NCBI GenBank assembly: GCA_018384065.1
Contig: JAHAYL010000023.1
Location: 1-51,634 of the forward strand
DNA length: 51,634 nucleotides
Direction: 5' to 3'
From: Oxalobacter sp.
Lineage (GTDB): Bacteria > Pseudomonadota > Gammaproteobacteria > Burkholderiales > Burkholderiaceae_D
A model generated the notes under the pieces. It searched no databases, was not told the DNA's origin, and saw nothing but the letters and a program-made list of their open reading frames with translations. The position numbers and the translations under genes were made by a program. Below are positions 1 through 8,741 of the stretch, one piece after another (within the stretch, counting starts at the first letter, position 1; every line of letters begins with the position of its first letter).

Positions 1-2
1 AC

Positions 3-227
3 GGCGGCCTCGCTTACGAATATGAATTCGACGGAGAAGCCAAGGGCAAGGTCAACGGCGATTCCGTCAAGTCCGCTGACATCCAGGGCAGCAGCCTGCG
101 GGGAGAATTCGGCCTGAAGATGGATTCCACGGATACCTGCCCATGGAAGGCTGACATCGGCGTTTACGGCTACACCGGCAAGCACCGTGGAGTTGGGGGT
201 TCTGTGACCATCGGGTATTCATTCTGA
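3..227 (+). CDS. C-terminal end of an autotransporter-type outer membrane protein (5' part outside window)
   Basis: The frame is open from the window edge and ends at TGA 225-227, giving the last 74 residues of a larger protein. The visible part alternates polar and hydrophobic residues as in amphipathic beta strands (LAYEYEFDG, LRGEFGLKM, KADIGVYGYTG, GVGGSVTIGYSF). It ends in aromatic-x-Phe, the usual C-terminal signal read by the BAM complex in outer membrane barrels. This fits the last strands of a type Va autotransporter or a similar barrel. The passenger cannot be seen, so the function is unknown. It is followed by an intrinsic terminator, so it ends its transcription unit. Another porin-like barrel is the alternative. 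Confidence 0.6.
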   Translation, partial: GGLAYEYEFDGEAKGKVNGDSVKSADIQGSSLRGEFGLKMDSTDTCPWKADIGVYGYTGKHRGVGGSVTIGYSF

Positions 228-293
228 CAGACCGGAACCGGGGAAATGCTGAAGCAGGCATGACAGGCTGCTAAGGTATCCCCAAACATCAGG

Positions 294-331
294 AGGCTGG
301 TATCCGCAAGGTGCCAGCCTTTTGGTTTTTC
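294..331 (+). terminator. Intrinsic terminator of the autotransporter gene
   Basis: A perfect 7-bp stem pairs AGGCTGG (294-300) with CCAGCCT (314-320) across a 13-nt loop. It is followed by a T-rich run to 330. It lies 67 bases after the barrel stop codon and just before the convergent corA stop. The T-rich side is on plus, so it mainly serves the plus-strand gene. Confidence 0.75.
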
Positions 332-333
332 CG

Positions 334-1299
334 TTATTTCAGCCAACCCCGACGGTTGAAGTACCAGAGCGGCAACAAAGCGCTGACCACCATCAGGACA
401 ATCGCAAACGGGTAGCCGAAATCCCAGTCGAGTTCCGGCATCATCCGGAAGTTCATGCCGTAAAGGCTGGCAATCAAGGTCGGCGGCAGGAAGGCGACAC
501 TGGCGACCGAGAAAATTTTGATGATCTTGTTCTGGTTGATGTTGATGAAACCGACAGTGGCATCCATCAGGAAGTTGATTTTTTCAAACAGAAACGAGGT
601 ATGGCCATCCAGCGACTCGATGTCCCGCAGGATCTGGCGGGCTTCCTCGAACTGCTCGGCATCCAACAGGCGCCCCCGCATCAGGAAGCTGACCGCCCGG
701 CGGGTATCCATCATGGTCCGGCGGATACGCCCGTTCAGGTCTTCCCCTTTTGCGATGGCACTCAGGGTCACCGCCGCATCCTGGTCAGTGAAGTCTTCCT
801 GCAGGACCCGGGTACTGATTTCTTCCAGGTTGCGGTAAACACCTTCCAAGGTGTCTGCCGAATATTCCGCATCGGTGGAATACAGGTCAAGCAGGACATC
901 CTTGTAGTCGGTGATAGACCCCGGACGGGAACGGGCACGCATCCGCACCAGGCGGAAAACCGGCAGGTCTTCGGCATGCATCGAGAACAGCATGTTGCCT
1001 GACAGGATGAAAGCGACCGTCACGGTCTGGGAAGGTTCTTCATCGTCATCGATGCGGAAATCAGTACGCAGGTGCAGGTCGCCGTTTTCGGCTTCATAGT
1101 AACGGGCGGATGCCTCGATGTCCTGGACCTCATCTTCATCCGGCATCGTGACATTGTAGGTGCTCTTGACCCAATCCCGTTCTTCATCGGTCGGATCGGT
1201 CATATCGACCCAGATCGGTGAGACTTTCTCAAGGTCTTCCCGCGAATCAATCGGCACCTGGTTCAAACGGCCGTTCTGAAGGATAAAGACATTGATCAT
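334..1299 (-). CDS. corA: CorA magnesium/cobalt transport protein
   Basis: CorA is a pentameric inner membrane channel for Mg2+ (also Co2+ and Ni2+). The protein is 321 residues against 316 in E. coli. It has the long acidic and helical cytoplasmic N domain, then two C-terminal membrane helices at about 262-280 and 295-315, joined by the signature YGMNF (GMN at 281-283), the selectivity filter at the pore mouth. The tail ends in basic residues, as usual. I chose the ATG at 1299 (MINVFIL) because AAGGGGGG sits 5 bases ahead of it and a TATAAT at 1337-1342 places transcription start near 1330. An in-frame ATG at 1323 has no ribosome site and would leave almost no leader. The gene is probably monocistronic. 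Confidence 0.95.
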   Translation of the reverse strand: MINVFILQNGRLNQVPIDSREDLEKVSPIWVDMTDPTDEERDWVKSTYNVTMPDEDEVQDIEASARYYEAENGDLHLRTDFRIDDDEEPSQTVTVAFILSGNMLFSMHAEDLPVFRLVRMRARSRPGSITDYKDVLLDLYSTDAEYSADTLEGVYRNLEEISTRVLQEDFTDQDAAVTLSAIAKGEDLNGRIRRTMMDTRRAVSFLMRGRLLDAEQFEEARQILRDIESLDGHTSFLFEKINFLMDATVGFININQNKIIKIFSVASVAFLPPTLIASLYGMNFRMMPELDWDFGYPFAIVLMVVSALLPLWYFNRRGWLK

Positions 1300-1336
1300 A
1301 AGCCCCCCTTTCCCCGCATTCATTGGCAGACTGGCG

Positions 1337-1342
1337 ATTATA
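1337..1342 (-). promoter_or_regulatory. Probable -10 element of corA
   Basis: On the minus strand this reads TATAAT, a perfect sigma70 -10. I see no good -35 at 16-18 bp. The predicted start of transcription gives a leader of about 30 nt to the ATG at 1299. Confidence is limited by the missing -35. Confidence 0.4.
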
Positions 1343-1517
1343 CCTGACAGTCCTGTGCTGCGGCAGGTTTCTTTGGAAACAGGGAAAGCGCCCTGCGGAA
1401 AAAGGCTTTCTCCGCAACGGTTCCTTTCCAGTATCGATATAGGTGCAGTGTACTGGCATCTGCCCTGTCAGGCAAGCATTCAAACCAGCCTGCTGCAGAC
1501 CAGCAATGCCCCAGGAC

Positions 1518-2276
1518 TTAACGCCGTATCCGCCGCCTGACAGGCTGCTGGGGAGCCGGCTTGATGGATTCCGGGGTTTTCGCCGCCCGCATCCGCTGGA
1601 GGATGAGGGAGGTCTTATGCGCCAGATAGGCGGAGTTGCGGTGGGTGTCGAAATAACGGGGCTTTGGCAGCAGCGCTGCCAGCCTTGCCGCCTGGGCGGG
1701 ATTCAGGTTGGCGGCGGAGATACCGTAATAATGCCGGGATGCCGCTTCACAGCCAAAGACACCGACACCATACTCGACCAGGTTCAGGTAAAGCTCGTAG
1801 ATGCGTTCCTTGTCCATCCAGAATTCGAGCATATAGGTGATGGCAAGTTCCTGCAGTTTCCGGAAATAGCTACGGCTGCTGGACAGGAACAGGTTCTTCG
1901 CCAGCTGCTGGGTGATGGTGGAACCACCTGAGACAATCTTGCCTTTCCGGCTGTTGGTCTTGTAAGCCCGCAGGATACCGCTCCACTCCACGCCTTCATG
2001 GGTCGCAAAGTTGCTGTCTTCTGAAGCGATGATGGCGCGTTTGAGGTTGCTGGAGATTTTCCGGTAAGGGATCCATTGATGCTGGAGCTGTGCATTGGGA
2101 TTTTTTTCCCGCAGGACAGACAGCTGTTCCCGCATGAAACTGGTCGAGGAAGGATTGAAGTTCACCCACCAGGCAATCTGGACGAAATAATAGAGCTGCA
2201 GGGCAATCAGCAGTGCAAACGGGGCGGCAATCAGCCACCACCGGTACTTGATGATCCAGGGAATCAGGGATTTCAT
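1518..2276 (-). CDS. mtgA: Monofunctional peptidoglycan glycosyltransferase MtgA
   Basis: This enzyme polymerises lipid II into glycan strands on the periplasmic face of the inner membrane. The 252-residue protein has an N-terminal membrane anchor at about 13-38 and then a single GT51 domain with no transpeptidase part. The family motifs are visible: EDSNFATHEG (catalytic Glu86), GGSTITQQLAKN (117-128) and RKLQELAI with the second Glu at 143. The C-terminus is a basic Pro/Arg-rich tail. It starts 6 bases after the aroE stop and is the last gene of the mpl-to-mtgA group. The aroE-mtgA pairing is common in Burkholderiales. Confidence 0.95.
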   Translation of the reverse strand: MKSLIPWIIKYRWWLIAAPFALLIALQLYYFVQIAWWVNFNPSSTSFMREQLSVLREKNPNAQLQHQWIPYRKISSNLKRAIIASEDSNFATHEGVEWSGILRAYKTNSRKGKIVSGGSTITQQLAKNLFLSSSRSYFRKLQELAITYMLEFWMDKERIYELYLNLVEYGVGVFGCEAASRHYYGISAANLNPAQAARLAALLPKPRYFDTHRNSAYLAHKTSLILQRMRAAKTPESIKPAPQQPVRRRIRR

Positions 2277-2282
2277 GCGCGT

Positions 2283-3089
2283 TTACCGCCCGAAATGGGC
2301 AAAGACCGGAGCGGTTTCTGGACGGACGCCCCGCCAGACAGAAAAGGATTCCGCTGCCTGTTCCACCAGCATGCCGAACCCATCCCGGACACGGGCGCCC
2401 TGTCCTGCGGCAAACTGCATGAAGGCGGTCGGCTTGTCGGCATAGACCATATCCAACGCCAGTGAACCCTGTCCAAAAACGGTGGCAGGCACATCAGGCA
2501 TTGTATCCTGCAACCCAGCTGAGGTGGCATTGATGATGACATCGTACCGCCCTTCCAGGGTGTCATACCCCGATGATGATGTCCTGCCATAACGGGCAAA
2601 GGCATCTGCCAGTGAAGCGGCTTTTTCCGGTGTCCGGTTGGCGATATGCAGTACTGCCGGTTTCTGGTCCAGCAGGGGTAGCATGACACCGTAGGCGGCA
2701 CCGCCAGCCCCCAGCATCAGGATCCTGGCATCTGCCAGTCCGATACCGAGGTTCCGGGTGATGTCCGCGACCAGACCGGCACCATCGGTGTTGTCGCCCA
2801 GGATCTGGTTCCCGTCAAAACGCAGGGTGTTGACCGCACCGGCGGTTTCCGCCCGGGGTGTCCGTTCAGTGGCGAGCCTGAAGGCATCGAACTTGAACGG
2901 GACGGTGACATTCAATCCCCGTCCACCCTCTCTGGCAAACCGGCGGACGGTGTCTTCAAACCCGTCCAAAGGGGCGAGTATCCTGGTGTATTCGATGGCT
3001 TCCGCTGTCTGACGGGCAAACAGGGTATGGATTTCTGGTGATTTGCTATGGGCGACAGGATTGCCCACAACGGCATAACGGTCACGCAT
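2283..3089 (-). CDS. aroE: Shikimate dehydrogenase (NADP+)
   Basis: AroE reduces 3-dehydroshikimate to shikimate in the chorismate pathway. At 268 residues it has the normal length. The shikimate-binding SKS is at 15-17, the catalytic lysine is Lys66 in NVTVPFK, and its partner is Asp102 in GDNTDG. The dinucleotide-binding loop GAGGAA is at 127-132, followed by NRTPEKA, where the basic residue after Asn favours NADP+. It lies between the tonB-like gene and mtgA. Another chorismate-pathway gene, aroQ, is in this window at 8742 on the other strand. Confidence 0.96.
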   Translation of the reverse strand: MRDRYAVVGNPVAHSKSPEIHTLFARQTAEAIEYTRILAPLDGFEDTVRRFAREGGRGLNVTVPFKFDAFRLATERTPRAETAGAVNTLRFDGNQILGDNTDGAGLVADITRNLGIGLADARILMLGAGGAAYGVMLPLLDQKPAVLHIANRTPEKAASLADAFARYGRTSSSGYDTLEGRYDVIINATSAGLQDTMPDVPATVFGQGSLALDMVYADKPTAFMQFAAGQGARVRDGFGMLVEQAAESFSVWRGVRPETAPVFAHFGR

Positions 3090-3125
3090 TTTCTTGTTCC
3101 TGGCTGGGTTGTTCCATCAGCGGCA

Positions 3126-3992
3126 TCATCGGACGGTTGACTGTATCTGTGGACGATGCCCCTGGTCCCGGGTGAATTTCAGTCGGGTTATGATAACCCA
3201 AACATCCGCCGCCGTCTGTGCGCTTCTTGGAAAAGGACCAAACGGTGCAGCACGGCGGACGATGCCCAAGGCGGCACTGTCCAGCGCAGCGTTGCCGGAA
3301 GACCGCTCAATGGCAACACCCCCTTCACGGTCATCTATAGCACCGCTCCGGTGGACTGGAATCCGGACGGTCAGCTCGCCATACAGCCTGACACCGTTGC
3401 GCTGGGGAAAATTGATGTTGCCGAGATGTTCTATCCGGCTGCGCAATGTCCTGTAATACATCGCATAGACCGGGTCACGGGTGGAAGCCGTGATGATTGG
3501 ACGCCCGCCACCAGAAGCAGCCTGTCTGCCTGCTCCCCGCCTGAACACCACGGAACGGCTGTCTTCCCCGTCTTCTGGAGAGGCTTCATAGCCCGCCCTG
3601 CCTGGAACTGGGGGAGCCGAAGTCCCTACGTCATCCTGTTGTCCTGAAAATGTGGCGCCTGCATGGTCCTGCCCCCTGCCTGACTGTCCTGAACCGGTTT
3701 TTCCTTCTGAAGACAGGATGGCAGTCCCCGTTGCCCCCATGTCAGCAGACCCACTGTCTGGAACAGCCTCACCGGCTACCAATGATGCCTCTCCTGCTGG
3801 TACTGCCGATAGACGGTCACGGAGGACAAAACGCAGCTCCATACCTGGCGGGATTTCCTGTGTCTTGCCTGACAGGAAAGCGCCTTCAGGCACGATGACC
3901 AGCAGGATCCCATGCAGCAGGATGGAAAGTGCCAGTCCCAGCAGCAGGATGCGGTTATGCAGCAATGGTTTCATCGTTCCACCGTCATTCAT
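3126..3992 (-). CDS. TonB-family energy transducer-like protein
   Basis: TonB proteins span the periplasm and pass energy from the inner membrane to outer membrane receptors. The 288-residue protein has one N-terminal membrane helix (about 13-34) and a Gly/Ser/Pro-rich linker. It ends in a TonB C-terminal-like domain with a YYRTLRSRIEHLGNINFP segment, a GELTVRIPV strand and the SSGNAALDSAAL helix. The first ATG overlaps the ribonuclease stop in an ATGA; a second ATG at 3974 with GGTGGA close by is an alternative start. No exbB or exbD lies nearby and the neighbours are not transport genes. A structural role or use of ExbBD from elsewhere are both possible. Confidence 0.75.
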   Translation of the reverse strand: MNDGGTMKPLLHNRILLLGLALSILLHGILLVIVPEGAFLSGKTQEIPPGMELRFVLRDRLSAVPAGEASLVAGEAVPDSGSADMGATGTAILSSEGKTGSGQSGRGQDHAGATFSGQQDDVGTSAPPVPGRAGYEASPEDGEDSRSVVFRRGAGRQAASGGGRPIITASTRDPVYAMYYRTLRSRIEHLGNINFPQRNGVRLYGELTVRIPVHRSGAIDDREGGVAIERSSGNAALDSAALGIVRRAAPFGPFPRSAQTAADVWVIITRLKFTRDQGHRPQIQSTVR

Positions 3993-5947
3993 GCAACGGG
4001 GTCTTCCCCCTCATCCTCTTCTCCGGCACTGTCATCGGCTGCCGGACTTTCCGCTGTCCCTTCAAGGAACCGCGCCTGGACGGTCAATTCGACCTCATCC
4101 CAATCAATCAGCTCCAGACTGACCTGGGTTCCCCGTGCAAAGACCTGCATGCCCGGCATCGGGATGACCAAGGGAATCTCAACCAGACGGACGACTTCAT
4201 CCCGGATGACCACCGCATCTGCCTGATGCACCTGATGCTGTTCCAGCCATTTCAGGCACCAGTAACGTTCCATCCTGGATTGGAACTCGCCATAAGCGGT
4301 ATAAGCAGCATCAAACGCACTGACAATGGCGAACAAGTCGGCATCCTTGGGACGGAAAGGCGCGGTCAACGGTGCTGTCTTGCCATGCTGGATACATGCC
4401 AGGACCTGCCACTGATTGACCAGGTCGGTGTAGCGGCGCAGGGGGGATGTGCACCAGGCATACTGGTCAACTCCCAATCCCTGATGCGGGGCGGCATGGG
4501 TCACCATCTTGACCTGGAGCCGGTTCCCCCAACCACCACTGACCTGTGAACGGTAAATCCCCGGTACACCACAGTCCGCCATCAGCCTGCCCCAAGTGCT
4601 ATTGGCGAAAATCATCATTTCCGCCACAATCCTGTCCAATGGTGCAGAGCGCTGCCGCCGTTCAATGGTGACGGTACCGTCTTCCGATACATAGAAATTG
4701 AAATCCACCCGATTGACCTGTTCCGGTCTCAGTCCAAAGGATTCCCGCTTGAGCATCCGCTGTTTTTCAAAAGCCTGGGTGCACTGCCAGAGGATATGGA
4801 TGGCTTCTTTATGGGGATAATCCCCTTCCCCAGTGGCGAGTTTTTCCGCCGTGACCAGGCTGTCAAGGTCGTTATGGCGGAGGTTGTCCACCACACGGAC
4901 TTTCTCTGCCCGGCTTTCTGTCCCGACAACCGACCAGTCTGATGGGTCAATCACCGCATAGAGGCTCAATGCGGGACGGTATTCCCCTGCCCCCAAGGTG
5001 AAACGGTCCACCAGGCTGTCCGGCAGCATCGTAATCTTGTCTCCTGGCATATAGACGGTTGACAGCCGTCTGCGGGCAATTGCATCCATGCTGTCCCCAG
5101 GTGCCATCCCCAATGCAGGTGCTGCGATATGCACTCCGATCCGGTACCTGCCATCCGGCAAAGCTGTCACGGAAAGGGCATCATCGATTTCTGTTGTGGT
5201 GATGTCATCAATGGAAAAGGCATCGATATCTGAAACCGGCAGGTCAACCGCCACGGTTCCGCCTTCAGCATCCGGGAAACCGGTTCCCTGCGGGAAATAC
5301 TGATAGATAAACCGGGACAGGTGCAGGGTCCTTGCATCCGGGAGCCCGCCGAGATGCAGCAGCAGCTTTTCTGCGGAAAGATGCTGCTCTTCGCAGACTG
5401 CCATCAGCGCCTTGTACTCAATGCCGTTCTTGTCAGGTTTGCACAGCAGCCGGACTGCATTGTCCCTGATGGCATCGGGCAAGGTACCCTGGAGCATCTG
5501 GTCCACATACTGCTGCTGGATGACCGCCTGCTGCCTTTTTTTCTCTATGCCCGCCAATGCGGCTTTCAGCGCTTTTTCCGGCGCACCTTTATAACGCCCT
5601 TTGCCTTTCCGGTAGAAATACATCGGCGCCGAATGCAGGCGGATCAGCAATGCCGCCGATTCTTCCGGCTCCGGTTCATGCCCGAAGTACTCCTGTCCCA
5701 AGGATATATAGTCGAATTCGTCTTCTCCGGCGACTTCCCAGAGGAAATCCAGGTCGATGCTTTCTGCTGTCTGACGGGCTGATGCCAAGAGACCCGCCGG
5801 TTCATCGGAGCTGAACTGGAACAGGACATCCTTCCCCCGGACCTTGACCCGCTTGCCGGAAGGGAGCTCCACCTGGAAAGCCTCCCCCGCCTGCCCCATA
5901 ATCTGGCCGACCTTGAATTCCCCTGACTCTTCAAAGAATAGATTCAT
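3989..5947 (-). CDS. RNB-domain exoribonuclease (RNase II/R family)
   Basis: Members of this family degrade RNA 3' to 5' with Mg2+. In the 652-residue protein the catalytic RNB domain spans roughly 240-560. The acidic cluster is at SIDDITTTEIDDA (Asp247, 248, 255 and 256). The family's arginine motif is TSPLRRYTDL (500-509). The N-terminal 200 residues start with a small OB-like segment and are less conserved, and the C-terminus is a very acidic tail. It is shorter than RNase R and lacks its lysine-rich tail. It resembles the RNB-domain proteins commonly found next to aroE in Burkholderiales. It begins 42 bases after the hydrolase gene. Confidence 0.88.
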   Translation of the reverse strand: MNLFFEESGEFKVGQIMGQAGEAFQVELPSGKRVKVRGKDVLFQFSSDEPAGLLASARQTAESIDLDFLWEVAGEDEFDYISLGQEYFGHEPEPEESAALLIRLHSAPMYFYRKGKGRYKGAPEKALKAALAGIEKKRQQAVIQQQYVDQMLQGTLPDAIRDNAVRLLCKPDKNGIEYKALMAVCEEQHLSAEKLLLHLGGLPDARTLHLSRFIYQYFPQGTGFPDAEGGTVAVDLPVSDIDAFSIDDITTTEIDDALSVTALPDGRYRIGVHIAAPALGMAPGDSMDAIARRRLSTVYMPGDKITMLPDSLVDRFTLGAGEYRPALSLYAVIDPSDWSVVGTESRAEKVRVVDNLRHNDLDSLVTAEKLATGEGDYPHKEAIHILWQCTQAFEKQRMLKRESFGLRPEQVNRVDFNFYVSEDGTVTIERRQRSAPLDRIVAEMMIFANSTWGRLMADCGVPGIYRSQVSGGWGNRLQVKMVTHAAPHQGLGVDQYAWCTSPLRRYTDLVNQWQVLACIQHGKTAPLTAPFRPKDADLFAIVSAFDAAYTAYGEFQSRMERYWCLKWLEQHQVHQADAVVIRDEVVRLVEIPLVIPMPGMQVFARGTQVSLELIDWDEVELTVQARFLEGTAESPAADDSAGEEDEGEDPVA

Positions 5948-5989
5948 CCTCTAACGCCTAAAAAACCTGGACAGGCAACCTGCTGTCAA

Positions 5990-6571
5990 TCAGGCAATTC
6001 CACAGAACGCCAATACCTCGGGCATGTAATGTTCAAAATCTGAAATACCGTGATTGCTCCCTTGGATGATGACCTGCCGTGCCTGCTGATAATGGTCACG
6101 CATCAGATGCCAGTCCAAGAGTTCATCCCCTGTCGCTGCAACCAACAGATACCTTTCTGGCCGGGTAATGGCACTGACCCGGATAGCCGACAGCGCTGAA
6201 GCATAGGTTTCACGGAAATCCAGCCATGCCTTGACCTGCAGGTCGCTCCTGTCCGGGCTGTCTTCCAGGATCTTGATACGCCATGGATCGATGACAGGAT
6301 TCAGGAGCACCGCCCTGCAACCGCGCTGTTCGGCAATCCAGTTGGCGTAGTACCCCCCCAATGATGAACCGACCACTGTCAGTTCCCCAGCAGAGACATC
6401 CTGGATTTCTGCCATCGCCACCCTGACCGCCTCGGCTGGCGGGATGGGGAGCTGCGGACAGCAGTAACGGCAGTCAGGCGCTTTCCCTGACAATGCCTGT
6501 TTCAGCAGCTGCGCCTTGAAGGATTCCGGCGCCGACATGAAGCCATGCAGGTAAAGGATGGTTTCCGGCAT
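5990..6571 (-). CDS. YqiA/YcfP-like alpha/beta hydrolase (esterase)
   Basis: This is a small alpha/beta hydrolase of 193 residues with the family opening ILYLHGFMSAPES. The nucleophile Ser70 lies in GSSLGG. Asp149 in TGDELLD and His174 in GSNHGISDF complete a full catalytic triad. E. coli YqiA has esterase activity on short acyl esters; the natural substrate is unknown. The ATG directly abuts the mpl stop (TGA-ATG), so it is almost certainly co-transcribed and translationally coupled with mpl. There is no signal peptide, so it should be cytoplasmic. Confidence 0.85.
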   Translation of the reverse strand: MPETILYLHGFMSAPESFKAQLLKQALSGKAPDCRYCCPQLPIPPAEAVRVAMAEIQDVSAGELTVVGSSLGGYYANWIAEQRGCRAVLLNPVIDPWRIKILEDSPDRSDLQVKAWLDFRETYASALSAIRVSAITRPERYLLVAATGDELLDWHLMRDHYQQARQVIIQGSNHGISDFEHYMPEVLAFCGIA

Positions 6572-7957
6572 TCAGTTCCCCATCTGCAGTTTATCGAGGA
6601 TTTTCTGGTGGATGCCCCCAAAACCGCCATTGCTCATAATCAGGATATGGTCACCTTCACGGGCAGATGCAACGACAGCATCCGCCAGTTGACCAAGGTC
6701 ATCATAGGCCGATGCCCTGTCCCCCAATGGGGCAAGTGTTTCAGCCAGGTTCCAGCCCAACGCATTCTTGCCGGATTTCTCGCCATAGCCGAAAACCAGG
6801 TCTGCCCCCGACAGGCTCTGTGGCAACGCCTGTTTCATCACACCGAGTTTCATCGTGTTTGAACGGGGTTCAAGCACGGCAAGGATCCTTCCCCCGGTCT
6901 GCTGGATTTTACGGCGGAGGCCCGCAATGGTGGTGGTGATGGCTGTTGGATGATGGGCAAAATCATCATAGACATGGATGTCACGTACAACGCCACGGCA
7001 TTCCATGCGGCGCTTGACATTCCTGAACCGGGACAGCGCATCGATGGCAACGGCTGGTGCAACCCCGGCATGACGGGCTGCTGCAACCGCAGCCAATGCG
7101 TTCAGCCGGTTATGCTCACCGGTCAGTTCCCATTTGACGGTTCCCTGCAACGCCCCCCTGAAATAGATATGGAAGCTGTCATCCCCGGCATCCGCCAATG
7201 TCCAGTCATCACCTGCCTTGCCACCAAACCATTCCTGTTCACTCCAGCAGCCTTTTTCAATCACCTTGGCAAGCGAAGGACTGTTCCGGTTGACAATCAC
7301 CCTGCCGTTTCCGGCAATCGTCCTGACAAGGTGATGGAACTGTGTCTCGATGGCGGCGACATCCTGGAAAATATCAGCATGGTCGAATTCCAGGTTGTTC
7401 AGGATGGCGGTCTTTGGACGGTAATGGACGAACTTGCTGCGTTTGTCAAAGAACGCCGTATCGTATTCATCCGCCTCAATGACAAAGAACGGGGAATCCC
7501 TGCCACCGTCCAGACGGGCAGAAATCCCGAAATTCACCGGAACGCCACCAATCAGGAACCCCGGCGACAATCCGGCATCCTCAAGGATCCATGCCAGCAT
7601 GGCGGTTGTGGTTGTCTTGCCATGGGTCCCTGCCACCGCCATGACCCACCGGTTGTTCAGGATATGCTCACCGATCCACTGGGGTCCTGAAACATAGGGA
7701 AGCCCCCTGTTGAGGATTTCTTCCATCAGGGGATTGCCCCGTGAAACCACATTGCCGATGACATACAGGTCTGGCTGCAATGAAACCTGGTCCGCATCAT
7801 ATCCCTGGATCAGTTCAATGCCCTGTTCCTGAAGCTGGGTGCTCATCGGTGGATACACCCCTGCATCGCAACCTGTCACTTTGTGCCCGGCGGCCTTTGC
7901 AAGCACCGCAACACCACCCATGAACGTGCCGCAGATGCCGAGAATATGGATATGCAT
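6572..7957 (-). CDS. mpl: UDP-MurNAc:L-Ala-gamma-D-Glu-meso-DAP ligase (murein tripeptide ligase)
   Basis: Mpl reattaches the recycled tripeptide to UDP-MurNAc, so it acts in cell-wall recycling. The 461-residue protein shows the Mur-ligase order: an N-terminal nucleotide-sugar domain beginning HIHILGICGTFMGG, an ATP loop GTHGKTTT (110-117) in the central domain, and a C-terminal domain ending near FGGIHQKILDKL. The GICGTFMGG start separates Mpl from MurC. It is the first gene of the minus-strand group that runs to mtgA and is divergent, across 67 bases, from the nucleotidyltransferase-like gene. The co-operonic mtgA also acts on the cell wall. Confidence 0.95.
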   Translation of the reverse strand: MHIHILGICGTFMGGVAVLAKAAGHKVTGCDAGVYPPMSTQLQEQGIELIQGYDADQVSLQPDLYVIGNVVSRGNPLMEEILNRGLPYVSGPQWIGEHILNNRWVMAVAGTHGKTTTTAMLAWILEDAGLSPGFLIGGVPVNFGISARLDGGRDSPFFVIEADEYDTAFFDKRSKFVHYRPKTAILNNLEFDHADIFQDVAAIETQFHHLVRTIAGNGRVIVNRNSPSLAKVIEKGCWSEQEWFGGKAGDDWTLADAGDDSFHIYFRGALQGTVKWELTGEHNRLNALAAVAAARHAGVAPAVAIDALSRFRNVKRRMECRGVVRDIHVYDDFAHHPTAITTTIAGLRRKIQQTGGRILAVLEPRSNTMKLGVMKQALPQSLSGADLVFGYGEKSGKNALGWNLAETLAPLGDRASAYDDLGQLADAVVASAREGDHILIMSNGGFGGIHQKILDKLQMGN

Positions 7958-8024
7958 AATGGTCTGTTCCGATAAATACTTTTAAAATCCCTGTTATGTT
8001 GAACAGCTGTTTCCGGGAACCTGT

Positions 8025-8639
8025 ATGACAACCCGATTTTCCACTGATACCGCAACGCTCCAGCAGCAGATCGCCGCAGCCGCTGCACGGCTTATCGCAG
8101 AGGAAGGAGCCTCTTATGAGACCGCCAAACGGAATGCGGTCCGTATGATCCTGGGAAACACCCGTGTCAACAGTGAGATTCTACCCAACAATGAGGCTGT
8201 CGAGAATGAACTGCGGCGGTATAACCGGCTTTTCCTGTCAAAAAAACAGCCTGCCAGGCTCCAGCATCTCCGGTTGGCGGCTGTGCAGCTGCTGAAGAAG
8301 TTCCAGCCTTTCTGTCCATATATCACGGGGGCTGTCCTGAACGGGACTGCCGGGGAACACAGCGGCATCCATATCCAGCTGTTCACCGACAATGCCAAAG
8401 ATGTCGAACTTTTCCTATTGAATGAGGGCATTCCCTTTGAAGTCGGGGAACTGGCAAAATTCAGGAAAAATAACCGCATAATTGAGACAATTGAGTTCAT
8501 TTGGCGGAATGAGACGGTCCATCTCATTGTGTATGAACCCAATGACCTCCGCCGTCCGGACCGTTTTTTCGGGGAATATGCAAAAAGGGCGGATTTAGCG
8601 CATTTAATCGACATCATCAATGGTGGCAACCCTGACTGA
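8025..8639 (+). CDS. Nucleotidyltransferase-like protein, catalytically degenerate
   Basis: I recognise this 204-residue protein only as a conserved betaproteobacterial family that sits beside mpl and has sometimes been mislabelled as a UDP-MurNAc-alanine ligase. It has an N-terminal helical part (1-95). A segment ITGAVLNGTAGEHSGIHIQLF follows at about 99-119 and resembles a nucleotidyltransferase fold. The usual GS...DxD metal site is not present there: the position expected for the acidic pair reads HIQLF. A conserved-looking end (RPDRFFGEYAKRADL) follows. It is not a Mur ligase, since it has no P-loop. Function unknown. Confidence 0.7.
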   Translation: MTTRFSTDTATLQQQIAAAAARLIAEEGASYETAKRNAVRMILGNTRVNSEILPNNEAVENELRRYNRLFLSKKQPARLQHLRLAAVQLLKKFQPFCPYITGAVLNGTAGEHSGIHIQLFTDNAKDVELFLLNEGIPFEVGELAKFRKNNRIIETIEFIWRNETVHLIVYEPNDLRRPDRFFGEYAKRADLAHLIDIINGGNPD

Positions 8640-8741
8640 GTGGCGCGAAAAACGTAAAAATTGGCATTTTTCCTTGCATCTTGGGACACTTTAACGGCAA
8701 AATGCTGTTTATCGGACAGAAAAATCGATTTCCTCACCACC

